Assembly: GCA_963716925.1 (NCBI GenBank) | Contig: CAVQUX010000006.1 | Span: 372,001 to 436,000, forward strand | Length of the DNA: 64,000 nucleotides | Reading direction: 5' to 3' | DNA from: DAISKN01 sp963716925 | Lineage (GTDB): Bacteria; Acidobacteriota; Vicinamibacteria; Marinacidobacterales; SMYC01 | Part shown: in pieces, positions 25,183 through 33,324 of the stretch | Numbering within the stretch: position 1 is the stretch's first letter | Layout of the letters: every line of letters begins with the position of its first letter | Notes under the pieces: generated by a model | Told to the model about the DNA's origin: nothing | Seen by the model: the letters and a program-made list of their open reading frames with translations, nothing else | Databases searched by the model: none | Translations under genes and position numbers: made by a program

Positions 25183-26778
25183 GTGCCGCCCCCAGGAGGA
25201 GTCCCAGAGGAGCCGAGGCGGCACCCGTCGATCTTCGAGCCCACGAGCCTCTTCTTCGGAATTCTCTTCGCGCTTCTCGGCACCATCATCGGTCTCGAGC
25301 TCATTACCCGCGTGGGAATCACCCCCAACAGCTCGATCATCGCCGTCGTCGCCGCCATCGCGCTTTCGCGGATACCGCTCGCCCCGTTGCGCCGCTTCCG
25401 CGATCTCGCGGAACAGAACCTGGCGCAGACCCTGATCTCCGGCTCGACGTTCGGGGGGGCGAACGGCATCCTGCTTCCCGCGGGAATCCTCTGGCTCATG
25501 GATCGAAAGGACCTCGTGCCCGCGATGATGCTCGGCGCCGTCGCCGGCGTCTTCCTCGGGGCGATCCTGATGTACCTCCTGTTCGACTCCCCGCTGTTTC
25601 CCGCGGCCGGGATCTGGCCGTCGGGAGTGGCCACGGCGGAGTGCATGATCGCCGGCGACCGCGGCGGGAGGCGGGCCGCGCTTCTCGCCGCCGGCGGGCT
25701 CGCGGGCGCCGTCGGGCATCCCCTCGGGATCCCCATGGACGTGTTCGGCGTCTGCTGGATCGGAAACATCTGGGCGCTCTTCATGTTCGCACTGGGGCTG
25801 CTGGTGCGCGCCTACAGCGAGCCCGTCACCGGAGTGGACGTCGAGGCGGCGTTTCTCCCGCACGGCTTCATGATCGGGGCGGGGCTGGTGGCGCTCGTAC
25901 AGATAGGCCTCGCCCTTCGCGGACGCGGCGCCGGGGCTTCCGCTTTCTCCGGCCGTGGACGGGTGGGCGCGAGCCTCCTCGCGGGATTCGGGGTCTACGT
26001 CGTCGCCGCGCTCCTGATGGCGATCGCCGCCGGTCTCCTCTCGGAGATGTCCCCCGCGATGCTCGCAGCGTTCACGGTCTATGCCGCCGTCTCCGCCCTC
26101 GCTTCCGAGCTCCTGGTCGGGATCGCGGCCATGCACTCCGGGTGGTTCCCCGCCTTCGCCACCGCCATCGTCTTCCTCCTCGTCGGCATGGCGCTCGGCT
26201 TCCCCCCCGTTCCCCTCGCGTTTCTCGTGGGCTTCACCGCGTCGAGCTCTCCCGCCTTCGCCGACATGGGATACGACCTGAAAGCCGGCTGGATCCTCCG
26301 CGGCGAGGGAGCCGATCCGGGCCTCGAGCGCGAGGGACGAAGAGCGCAGCTCGGAGCCGAGCTCCTCGGCATCGGCGTTGCGGCGCTCGCGGTGTACTTT
26401 CTGCACGCCAGCTACTTCGAGAGAGATCTGTTCCCGCCGTGGGATCGAGTCGCGGCGGCGACGATTGAAGCCGGTGCCAGTCCGGAGCTCGCGAAGGCGC
26501 TCCTGCTCTGGGCGATTCCCGGAGCTCTCCTGCAGGCGCTCGGCGGCCCCGCGCGGCAGCTGGGCGTGCTCTTCGCGACCGGACTCCTCATCCATTTTCC
26601 CGCTGCGGGCTGGACGGCGATGGCTTCCCTCGCGATTCGATTCCTCCTGACGCGCCGCTACGGCGCCGACGCCGAGGGACCGATGTATATCCTCGCCGGG
26701 GGCTTCATCGCCGGAAGCGCACTCACGAGCTTCGGGGCGGCGACGATGAAGTTGTGGGGAAGAAACGCGCCGTCGTAG
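25183..26778 (+). CDS. OPT-family oligopeptide/amino-acid transporter
   Basis: A 531-residue integral membrane protein of the OPT superfamily, which couples uptake of oligopeptides or peptide-like chelates to the proton gradient. About 14 hydrophobic segments are visible. Family blocks include LTSLFFG-like FEPTSLFFGILFALLGTIIG at the start, EQNLAQTLISGSTFGGANGI near 85, and GIWPSGVATAECMIAGD near 145. The cytoplasmic N-terminus is short. GTG 25183 is the only plausible start. It is co-oriented with AroM, though the two minus-strand small genes lie between them. A role in importing the substrate of the AroM/DUF917/HyuA locus is inferred. Confidence 0.87.
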   Translation: MPPPGGVPEEPRRHPSIFEPTSLFFGILFALLGTIIGLELITRVGITPNSSIIAVVAAIALSRIPLAPLRRFRDLAEQNLAQTLISGSTFGGANGILLPAGILWLMDRKDLVPAMMLGAVAGVFLGAILMYLLFDSPLFPAAGIWPSGVATAECMIAGDRGGRRAALLAAGGLAGAVGHPLGIPMDVFGVCWIGNIWALFMFALGLLVRAYSEPVTGVDVEAAFLPHGFMIGAGLVALVQIGLALRGRGAGASAFSGRGRVGASLLAGFGVYVVAALLMAIAAGLLSEMSPAMLAAFTVYAAVSALASELLVGIAAMHSGWFPAFATAIVFLLVGMALGFPPVPLAFLVGFTASSSPAFADMGYDLKAGWILRGEGADPGLEREGRRAQLGAELLGIGVAALAVYFLHASYFERDLFPPWDRVAAATIEAGASPELAKALLLWAIPGALLQALGGPARQLGVLFATGLLIHFPAAGWTAMASLAIRFLLTRRYGADAEGPMYILAGGFIAGSALTSFGAATMKLWGRNAPS

Positions 26779-26819
26779 GAACTTCCCCCCGTTTTCCCGC
26801 CTTTCGAGGGGTGAAATCG

Positions 26820-26835
26820 TGGCACGGCTGTTGCA
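26820..26835 (+). promoter_or_regulatory. sigma-54 (RpoN) promoter
   Basis: TGGCACGGCTGTTGCA matches the sigma-54 consensus (TGGCAC, five bases, TTGCA). GG at 26821-26822 and GC at 26833-26834 are spaced by ten bases as required. It lies 33 bases before the ATG at 26869, and the expected start point is about 26847. No enhancer-binding activator or rpoN gene is in this window. Confidence 0.75.
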
Positions 26836-26868
26836 CGGATCACAGGAATCACGCCGGAGGTGCCGACG

Positions 26869-27432
26869 ATGCAGCCCCACATCGCTCCCGTTCTCCTCGC
26901 CCTCGCGCCCCTCTTCGCCGGTCCCAAGCTCGATCCGGAACTACAGGCTCGGGTGGAAGCGCGGATCTCGGTGGTCCAGCAGTGGGCGTCCGATCCGATC
27001 GTGGTCCAGGCCGTCCGGGAGGCCAACGCGAGCCCGCGATCGAGGGACGAGATCCAGAGCATCGACCGCGATTGGGTGGAGGCCACGGGGGTCACGGAGT
27101 TCATGCGCTCGCTGATGGACCACCCCGCCGCCCGCCGACTCAAAGAGCTGCGATCTTCGAACCCCGAGATCCAGGAAGCCTTCCTCACGGACGCGCTCGG
27201 AGCCAACGTCGCCATCACCAACAAGACCTCCGACTTCTACCAGGGAGACGAGGTCCAGTACCTCGAGGCCTTCAACCAGGGGAAGGGCGGAATCCATGTC
27301 GGAGAGCTCTCCCTCGACGAGAGCATCCATTCGTACTCCATTCACGTGGGAGTGCCGGTCCTCGACCAGGGTAAGCCGATCGGGGTCCTGCTCGCGGCCG
27401 TCAACGTGGAGAAGCTCAAGCGCCCGAAGTAG
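26869..27432 (+). CDS. secreted Cache-like sensor-domain protein
   Basis: The 187-residue product has an N-terminal hydrophobic signal (APVLLALAPLFAG), then a helical region and a single globular domain. The segment LGANVAITNKTSDFYQGDEVQYLEAF and IHSYSIHVGVPVLDQGKPIGVLLAAVNVEKL matches the PDC/Cache fold, seen as the extracytoplasmic sensor of kinases and chemoreceptors. Here it stands alone, without membrane anchor or output domain. ATG 26869 is supported by GGAGGT at 26855-26860, eight bases upstream. A strong sigma-54 promoter precedes it. The 3' end overlaps the convergent CorC gene by 17 bases. Confidence 0.7.
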   Translation: MQPHIAPVLLALAPLFAGPKLDPELQARVEARISVVQQWASDPIVVQAVREANASPRSRDEIQSIDRDWVEATGVTEFMRSLMDHPAARRLKELRSSNPEIQEAFLTDALGANVAITNKTSDFYQGDEVQYLEAFNQGKGGIHVGELSLDESIHSYSIHVGVPVLDQGKPIGVLLAAVNVEKLKRPK

Positions 27433-28738
27433 AGTCGATTCGAGTAACCAGGACTTTGTCGACGCGCCTGCCGTCCATGTCGACCACTTCCAGCCGCAGG
27501 CCCGAAGTCTCGAAGGCATCCCCTTCGCGAGGAATCCGGCGAAGGGCGGACATCACGAGCCCCCCGACGGTATGGAAGTGACCTTCCGCCTCCTCCGGAA
27601 GGTCGTGGAGGCGGAGCGCGTCCTTGAAGTCCGGTACCGGGAGCGAGCCGTCCACGAGCCACGAGCCGTCGCTGCGCGTTACCAGTAGCGGATCCGATTC
27701 CTCGTCGGCGGGGGGAAGATCGCCGACGATCGCTTCGAGAATGTCGTGCACGGTGACGATGCCGGCCGTGCCGCCGTGCTCATCGAGAACGACCGCGATA
27801 TGTTGCCGGGATTTCTGGAACTGCTTGAGGAGATTGAGGGCGTACGTGGTCTCGGGGACGAACAGGGCCGGCCGCAGCAGAGACGCGTCGTCCCCCGGAG
27901 GCCGTTCCTCGACCCTCAGCCAATCCTTCACGCGAAGGACGCCCTGAACGGCGTCGAGCGTCCCCCGGGCCACGGGAAACTGCGACCGGCCGCACTCTCG
28001 GAGGACGCGGCGCCTTTCTTCCGCGGGCTGGTCGAGATCGATCCAGATCACCTCGTTGCGAGGAGTCATCACCGAAGCCACGTGGCGATCGGCGAGCCGG
28101 AAGACGCGCCCGACGATGTCGAGCTCCGCCCGCTCGAACGTCCCCGCTTCGGTGCCCAGCTCGATCAGGACCTTGATCTCTTCCTCCGTCACCGGCGCCT
28201 CAGCGGAGGGACGCACCCGCAGAACCCGCAGAACGAAGGAGGTGGAGAGCGTGAGCAGGCGCACCGCCGGGGAGGCCAGCCGAGCCAGCGCAGTCATCGG
28301 CGGGGCCACGAAAGCCGCGATGCGCTCGGGGTTGTTGAGGGCGATGCGCTTGGGCACCAGCTCGCCGAGAATCAGGGTCAGGTAGGTGATCGCGAGGACC
28401 ACCGCGCCCACCCCGAGCGCTTCCCCGTAAGGCGCGAACCGCGGATAGGGCTCGAGGCGCTGGCCTATGTTCTCGGCAACCGTGGCGCCTCCGAAGGCTC
28501 CCGCGAGCACGCCCACCAGCGTGATCCCGATCTGCACCGTCGAGAGGAACGCGTCCGGGGAGCGGGCGAGGTCGAGAGCGGCGGCGGCCTTGTGGTCTCC
28601 TCGATCGGCTCGCTCTTTCAGGCGCGCCTTGCGCGCGGAGACGACGGCGATCTCCGACATCGCGAAGAGGCCGTTCGCGAGAATCAGAACGAGGATGATC
28701 GCCCATTCCGCCGCCACGTACGTCATGGACGGCATCAT
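27416..28738 (-). CDS. CorC/HlyC-type membrane protein (CNNM-CBS-CorC)
   Basis: The 440-residue product has the CNNM/DUF21 transmembrane domain (about 5-190; LILANGLFAMSEIAVVSARKARLKER, ILGELVPKRIALNNPERIAA), a CBS pair (about 205-330; MTPRNEVIWIDLD, VLDEHGGTAGIVTVHDILEAIVGD) and a C-terminal CorC_HlyC FAD-like domain (about 345-430). Related proteins support magnesium or cobalt efflux and are not toxins. ATG 28738 is one of three closely spaced in-frame starts (28738, 28735, 28726) that cannot be separated. It is divergent from the PadR gene across a 61-base gap that contains the PadR operator. Confidence 0.88.
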   Translation of the reverse strand: MMPSMTYVAAEWAIILVLILANGLFAMSEIAVVSARKARLKERADRGDHKAAAALDLARSPDAFLSTVQIGITLVGVLAGAFGGATVAENIGQRLEPYPRFAPYGEALGVGAVVLAITYLTLILGELVPKRIALNNPERIAAFVAPPMTALARLASPAVRLLTLSTSFVLRVLRVRPSAEAPVTEEEIKVLIELGTEAGTFERAELDIVGRVFRLADRHVASVMTPRNEVIWIDLDQPAEERRRVLRECGRSQFPVARGTLDAVQGVLRVKDWLRVEERPPGDDASLLRPALFVPETTYALNLLKQFQKSRQHIAVVLDEHGGTAGIVTVHDILEAIVGDLPPADEESDPLLVTRSDGSWLVDGSLPVPDFKDALRLHDLPEEAEGHFHTVGGLVMSALRRIPREGDAFETSGLRLEVVDMDGRRVDKVLVTRIDSTSGA

Positions 28739-28775
28739 AATCCCGCGAAAAAAATGTTGCCGAACGACCCGCTCG

Positions 28776-28800
28776 TGATATAAGTAATTTACTTATATCA
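28776..28800. promoter_or_regulatory. perfect 25-bp palindrome, likely PadR operator
   Basis: TGATATAAGTAA and its exact inverse TTACTTATATCA flank a single T. The palindrome ends on the A of the padR start codon and is far more AT-rich than its surroundings. Bound PadR would cover the transcription or translation start. Since no Shine-Dalgarno fits between it and the ATG, the message may be leaderless. Confidence 0.75.
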
Positions 28801-29114
28801 TGCCTCTCAAGCCGGAAGACTTCCTCATCCTCCTGGTCCTGAGCCGGGGCGAGCGCCATGGCTACGGGATCATGAAGGAGGTCGAGAGCGAGTCCGAGGG
28901 GGAGGTGGAGCTCGGAATCGGCTCGCTGTACCGGCTTCTCGGCCGGATGATGCGGGCGGGGCTCGTGGCCACGACGGCCCCGGGCCGCGGCGCCGACGAG
29001 CGCCGGAGGAACTATCGATTGACGCCTCTGGGCGAGCGCGTCCTGCGGGAGGAGTCCAGGAGGCTCGCGGATCTCGTCCAGAGAGTGAAGGCCCGGGGCC
29101 TCCTCGCGCGATGA
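28800..29114 (+). CDS. PadR-family transcriptional regulator
   Basis: The 104-residue protein is a minimal PadR winged-helix repressor: MPLKPEDFLILLVLSRGERHGYGIMKEVE, then ELGIGSLYRLLGRMMRAGLV and the wing RRRNYRLTPLGERVLREE. In Acidobacteria such genes are paired with ADOP permeases, and the TGA here overlaps the permease ATG (ATGA). It probably represses its own operon through the palindrome at 28776-28800. The ligand is unknown. Confidence 0.92.
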   Translation: MPLKPEDFLILLVLSRGERHGYGIMKEVESESEGEVELGIGSLYRLLGRMMRAGLVATTAPGRGADERRRNYRLTPLGERVLREESRRLADLVQRVKARGLLAR

Positions 29115-31783
29115 CGAAGGCGATCCTGCGCTGCGCGCTCCGGCTCTGTTCCCGCTCCTTTCGAAGGGAGTTCGGGACGGAAATCGAGGCCGACTTCGAG
29201 GAAGGCTTCGAGGACGCGCGCCGCCGCGGGCGGCTTTCTGCCATCCGCTTCGCGATCGGCAGCGCCTGGAACGTGGCGACGAGCGGCCTGGTCGAGCGTT
29301 GGGAGCGGCGGCAGAGCTTCGCCCCCGCGGGCGCGCGGAGAAGTCGGAAGGAGAGTCTGATGCGAGGGACGATCGGCCAGGATTTGAAGCTCGCGTGGCG
29401 CGGGCTCCGCGGCTCACCCGCGTTCACCGCGGTCGCGGTGACGGCTCTCGCGCTCGGGATCGGGGCGAACAGCGCCATCTTCAGCGTGGTGAATGGAGTT
29501 CTTCTCCGCCCGCTCCCCTACGAGCGCAGCGAGGAACTGGTCCGCATCTGGAGCAGCTGGACGCAGTTCCCACGGGGCGGGGTCTCCGAGCCCGAGTACT
29601 ACGACTACCGGTCGGCCGGTTCCATCGAGTCGATTGGCGCCTTCATCTTTCCCCACGACGCGACCCTCGCGATCGAGGGCGGCGAGCCCGAGCCGGTGAA
29701 GCGAACCTACGTGACCGCGAGCCTCTTCCGGGTTCTCGGAGCCCGCGCCCTCCATGGGCGCACGTTCGAAGAGGATGAGAACCAGCCGGGAAAGGGAGAT
29801 GTCGTCCTTTTGAGCCACGGCCTCTGGCAGAGGAAGTTCGCCGCCGATCCCGGAATTCTCGGCCGCACCATCCGAGTCCAGGCGAAGGCGGTGACCGTCG
29901 TCGGGATCCTGCCGGAGTGGTTCCAGTACCCCCAGGCCGGAGTGGACCTCTGGCTTCCATTGACGTTGAACCCGGAGCGCCCGCGTCCCCGGGCCGCCCA
30001 CTTCATGAGAGTGGTCGCCCGCCTGAAGGATCGGGCGAATCTCGAATCCGCGCGCACCGAGCTCGGCGTGGTCGCCGCCCGAATGGAGCAGGAGTTCCGC
30101 GAAAGCTACCCGGCCGGCGCCGGATTCGGAGCGCTGGTGCTGCCGCTCAGAGACGATCTCGTCGCGGAAGTGAGGCCCGCTCTCCTGATTCTGCTCGGCG
30201 CCGTCGGATTCGTTCTCCTCATCGCCTGCGCCAACGTCGCGAACCTCCTCCTCGCGCGCGCGGCGGCCCGCGAGCGGGAGCTCGCCGTCCGGAAGGCCCT
30301 CGGTGCGAGCCGATTGCGCGTGGTGCGGCAGCTTCTCACCGAGAGCGTCCTTCTTTCGGTTCTGAGCGGCGCCGTCTCGCTCCTTCTCGCCCACTGGATT
30401 CTCCGGGGCCTGTTGGCTCTCGCGCCGGGAGAGATACCGCGCCTCGATGTCGTCGCTATCGACTCCCACGTCCTCGCCTTCACTTTCGCGGTCTCGATCC
30501 TTACCGGTGTCGCGTTCGGGACGTTTCCCGCCTGGCGCCTCAGCCGGACGAGCGCCGGGAGCGTCCTCGGCGCCGGCGGGCGGCGAACCATGGGGGTCGA
30601 CCGGCGCCGGACGCAGAAAGCGCTCCTGGTCAGCGAGGTCGCACTCGCGGTCGCGCTCCTCGTCGGAGCCGGGCTCCTGCTCCGGAGCTTCCACAACCTC
30701 GTTCGGGTCGATCCCGGCTTCGATGCCGCTCCCCTGGCAACGGCGCGCCTTTCGCTTCCGCTCGAGTCCTATCCCGACGATGCCGCGTGCTCGCAGTTCC
30801 TCGCCGCTCTGCGCCGGAACCTCGAAGGCCTCTCCGGAGTCGCCGCGGCCGCCTTCGTCTCCAACGCGCCGTTCAGCGGATTCAACAGCGACTACACGTT
30901 CTACGTCGAGGGCATGGACAGCGTCTCCTACTCGGGGAGCGAGGAGTACCGCGAGATCTCTCCCGGCTACTTCCGGACGCTCGGGATTCCCATCGTCGCC
31001 GGGAGGGAGTTCGACGTCCACGACGACGCCGATTCGCCGCCGGTCGCGGTCGTCAGCGAGTCCTTCGCCCGGAAGTACTGGAACGGGGACCCCGTGGGCC
31101 GGCGCATCAAGATGGGAGAGCGGGAGAGCGACGCCCCGTGGGTCACCGTGGTGGGAGTGGTGGGAGACGTCCGTCACGCCGGACTCGCGGCGTCGACGCT
31201 TCCCATGTACTACCGCCCCTCGCTCCGCCGGAGCGAGGAGATGACGCTTCTCGTCCGAGCGCGCGCGGAGCCCGGGCCGCTCCTCGCCTCCATCCGCGAA
31301 GAGGTGCGCAGACTCGATCCCGACCTCGCCGTCTTCGGTGTCGAGACCATGGACCGGAAGGTGGCGGCGTCCATCGCTCAGCCCCGCTTCAACCTCACTC
31401 TGCTCGCGGCGTTCGCGCTCCTCGCGCTTCTGCTCGCGGCGGTGGGGATCTACGGCCTCGCCCGCTACGCCGCGATCCAGAGGACGAGCGAGATCGGGCT
31501 GCGCGTCGCTCTCGGGGCGACCCGCGGCGAGATCCTCCGGTTGTTCCTGGGAGAAGGCTTGAGGACCGCCGGTCTGGGCCTCATCCTGGGGCTCCCGGCC
31601 TCGGCGGCGCTTTCCCGCGGTCTCGCCGCCGTCCCCGGGCTCCTTCACGGCGTCTCGGCGATGGACGCCCCTACCTATGCAGCGGTGACGGTCGTGCTTT
31701 CGGCGGCGGTGCTTCTGGCTACGTTCGGTCCGGCGTCGAAGGCCTCCCGCACCGCCCCGGTGGAAGCGCTCCGGCACGAGTGA
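29111..31783 (+). CDS. MacB/FtsX-type ABC permease (ADOP) with an N-terminal prefix domain
   Basis: The 890-residue product has a helical prefix (about 1-85; LRLCSRSFRREFGTEIEADFEE) that matches the permease prefix domain of ADOP proteins. Then come two MacB periplasmic plus FtsX permease repeats. The first transmembrane segment reads SPAFTAVAVTALALGIGANSAIFSVV and the FtsX blocks are near 350-480 (IACANVANLLLARA, ELAVRKALGASRLRV) and 750-885 (GIYGLARYAAIQRTSEIGLR). It is in one operon with padR and is likely repressed by it. No ATPase neighbour is present. Like the copy at 12577 its substrate is unknown; antimicrobial or lipid export is a guess. Confidence 0.92.
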   Translation: MTKAILRCALRLCSRSFRREFGTEIEADFEEGFEDARRRGRLSAIRFAIGSAWNVATSGLVERWERRQSFAPAGARRSRKESLMRGTIGQDLKLAWRGLRGSPAFTAVAVTALALGIGANSAIFSVVNGVLLRPLPYERSEELVRIWSSWTQFPRGGVSEPEYYDYRSAGSIESIGAFIFPHDATLAIEGGEPEPVKRTYVTASLFRVLGARALHGRTFEEDENQPGKGDVVLLSHGLWQRKFAADPGILGRTIRVQAKAVTVVGILPEWFQYPQAGVDLWLPLTLNPERPRPRAAHFMRVVARLKDRANLESARTELGVVAARMEQEFRESYPAGAGFGALVLPLRDDLVAEVRPALLILLGAVGFVLLIACANVANLLLARAAARERELAVRKALGASRLRVVRQLLTESVLLSVLSGAVSLLLAHWILRGLLALAPGEIPRLDVVAIDSHVLAFTFAVSILTGVAFGTFPAWRLSRTSAGSVLGAGGRRTMGVDRRRTQKALLVSEVALAVALLVGAGLLLRSFHNLVRVDPGFDAAPLATARLSLPLESYPDDAACSQFLAALRRNLEGLSGVAAAAFVSNAPFSGFNSDYTFYVEGMDSVSYSGSEEYREISPGYFRTLGIPIVAGREFDVHDDADSPPVAVVSESFARKYWNGDPVGRRIKMGERESDAPWVTVVGVVGDVRHAGLAASTLPMYYRPSLRRSEEMTLLVRARAEPGPLLASIREEVRRLDPDLAVFGVETMDRKVAASIAQPRFNLTLLAAFALLALLLAAVGIYGLARYAAIQRTSEIGLRVALGATRGEILRLFLGEGLRTAGLGLILGLPASAALSRGLAAVPGLLHGVSAMDAPTYAAVTVVLSAAVLLATFGPASKASRTAPVEALRHE

Positions 31784-31832
31784 GAGTCACGCTCTTTTCA
31801 TCGGAAGATGACGCGGGGTTCACGTCGATCCC

Positions 31833-33233
31833 TTAGCCTCTCCCCCGTATTCTCGCCTCCCTCCGGAGGGGCGGCGTCGTTTCCGGACCCCTAGCCTCTC
31901 GAGACGCCGCCCCTCGTCTTCTGCTTTCCTCGAGGGGATAGACGTCTTCCGTCCGGATGGAAACGGAGCGCACGCCGCGTCCGGTTTCGTAGAGCAGCAC
32001 CTCCGCGCCGACGAAATCGAGGGCCGATTGGTTCTCTCTCAACAGCCAGCCGCCGGTATTGCAGAACGTCACGGGATTTCCGTCGACCACGTCGACGAGC
32101 TCTTCCGCCTGCCAGGGAATGGGCTGGTGGGTATGGCCGAATACGACGTGGGTGGGCCTGGGGATCTCGATTCCGTACTTCCCCAGCAGGCGGTCGGTCT
32201 CGGCGAGCGAGTACCGATAATACTGCCGGAACCTCTCGCGCACGCTCGGCCTCGTCAGGAACTCCCGGCTGTACCGGGTGTGCTCCAGCGAGGCGACGAC
32301 CGAAAGAAACTTCGCGCTCGCCCAGCGAAGCACCAGCGCCGTCATCAACCGCTGAGGCCACGTCCGGCTTCGATCGGAGCGGATCCACAGCAAGAGCCGC
32401 TCGAGATACTTTTCCAGAGTATCGGTCTTGCCCTGGAAGATCTCCCTCTGGACCCTCCGCGCGATCGAAGAAAGCGGCCGCGCCTGGCCGATGCCGGTGC
32501 AGGCGAGCTGGTGCAGGGGGAGATTGATCCCCACCACCTCGCGAAGCGACATCTGTTCGCTCTCGAGCTCGAGATCGTCGAAAGCGAGAAGCGACGTCCA
32601 TTCCGCCGCCACCGACCAGAACGCCTCGAAGTAGTGCCCGTGGGTGAGGAGCAGGCTCTCGCCCGAGTCGGTCACCAGATAGAGGTTGGGGTAGGCGAAG
32701 TTGAAGGTGAGCTTCTTTCCAGTGAGCCGCCCGTTCGACGCCTGCCGGGTGATGTCGTCGAAGAACAGGTTTCCGTAGTGCGCCTCGGGCTCCTCGTGGT
32801 CCCGGTGCGGGACGACGTCGGGAAGGAGGAATTTCTGCCGCGGCCGCCGGTCGTCGATGACGCCGGGAACCGAGCGTTTGAACGCGCGCGGGAGCTGGCC
32901 CTGCCGCAGGCGGTTGATCACGTTCACCTGATGCTCGACGGTGTGCCAGACGTCGAAGTCGTGGTTCCCGGGAACGTAGATGATCTCCCGAACCAGTCCG
33001 TCGTCGGAGAGCCGTCGGAAGAACGCGCGGGCCTGACGGTAGGCCTCGGCATAACTGGCCACGGAGAAATCGATGATGTCGCCGAGGAGGACGAGGTAGT
33101 CGACCTTCCCCATCGCCCGCGCCAGCGGCTCGTAGGCCGGCCCGATGGCAGGCTCCTTCTGCCGCGGCTCCGAGGAGACGAGGGTGCACAACGGATCGCC
33201 GAAGTGGGTGTCGGAGAGGACCGCGACCCTCAT
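31833..33233 (-). CDS. calcineurin-like metallophosphoesterase
   Basis: The dinuclear metal motifs are MRVAVLSDTHFGD near residue 8, LVLLGDIIDF near 47, VPGNHDFD near 94, LLTHGHY near 195 and VFGHTHQP near 368, the full calcineurin-like set. The 466 residues are far longer than a minimal phosphoesterase; about 120 residues near 210-340 form a helical insertion. The last 30 residues are basic and disordered. The substrate cannot be inferred. The gene is divergent from the MJ1255-like glycosyltransferase across 91 bases. Confidence 0.85.
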   Translation of the reverse strand: MRVAVLSDTHFGDPLCTLVSSEPRQKEPAIGPAYEPLARAMGKVDYLVLLGDIIDFSVASYAEAYRQARAFFRRLSDDGLVREIIYVPGNHDFDVWHTVEHQVNVINRLRQGQLPRAFKRSVPGVIDDRRPRQKFLLPDVVPHRDHEEPEAHYGNLFFDDITRQASNGRLTGKKLTFNFAYPNLYLVTDSGESLLLTHGHYFEAFWSVAAEWTSLLAFDDLELESEQMSLREVVGINLPLHQLACTGIGQARPLSSIARRVQREIFQGKTDTLEKYLERLLLWIRSDRSRTWPQRLMTALVLRWASAKFLSVVASLEHTRYSREFLTRPSVRERFRQYYRYSLAETDRLLGKYGIEIPRPTHVVFGHTHQPIPWQAEELVDVVDGNPVTFCNTGGWLLRENQSALDFVGAEVLLYETGRGVRSVSIRTEDVYPLEESRRRGAASREARGPETTPPLRREARIRGRG

Positions 33234-33324
33234 CGGACCCCAGGATAGGCGCCGCAGGTGATCGTCGCGTGAATGCCCCGTTTACCCGAGATAAATTTCC
33301 TTGGGTTATCCTATCGAGTTGAAA

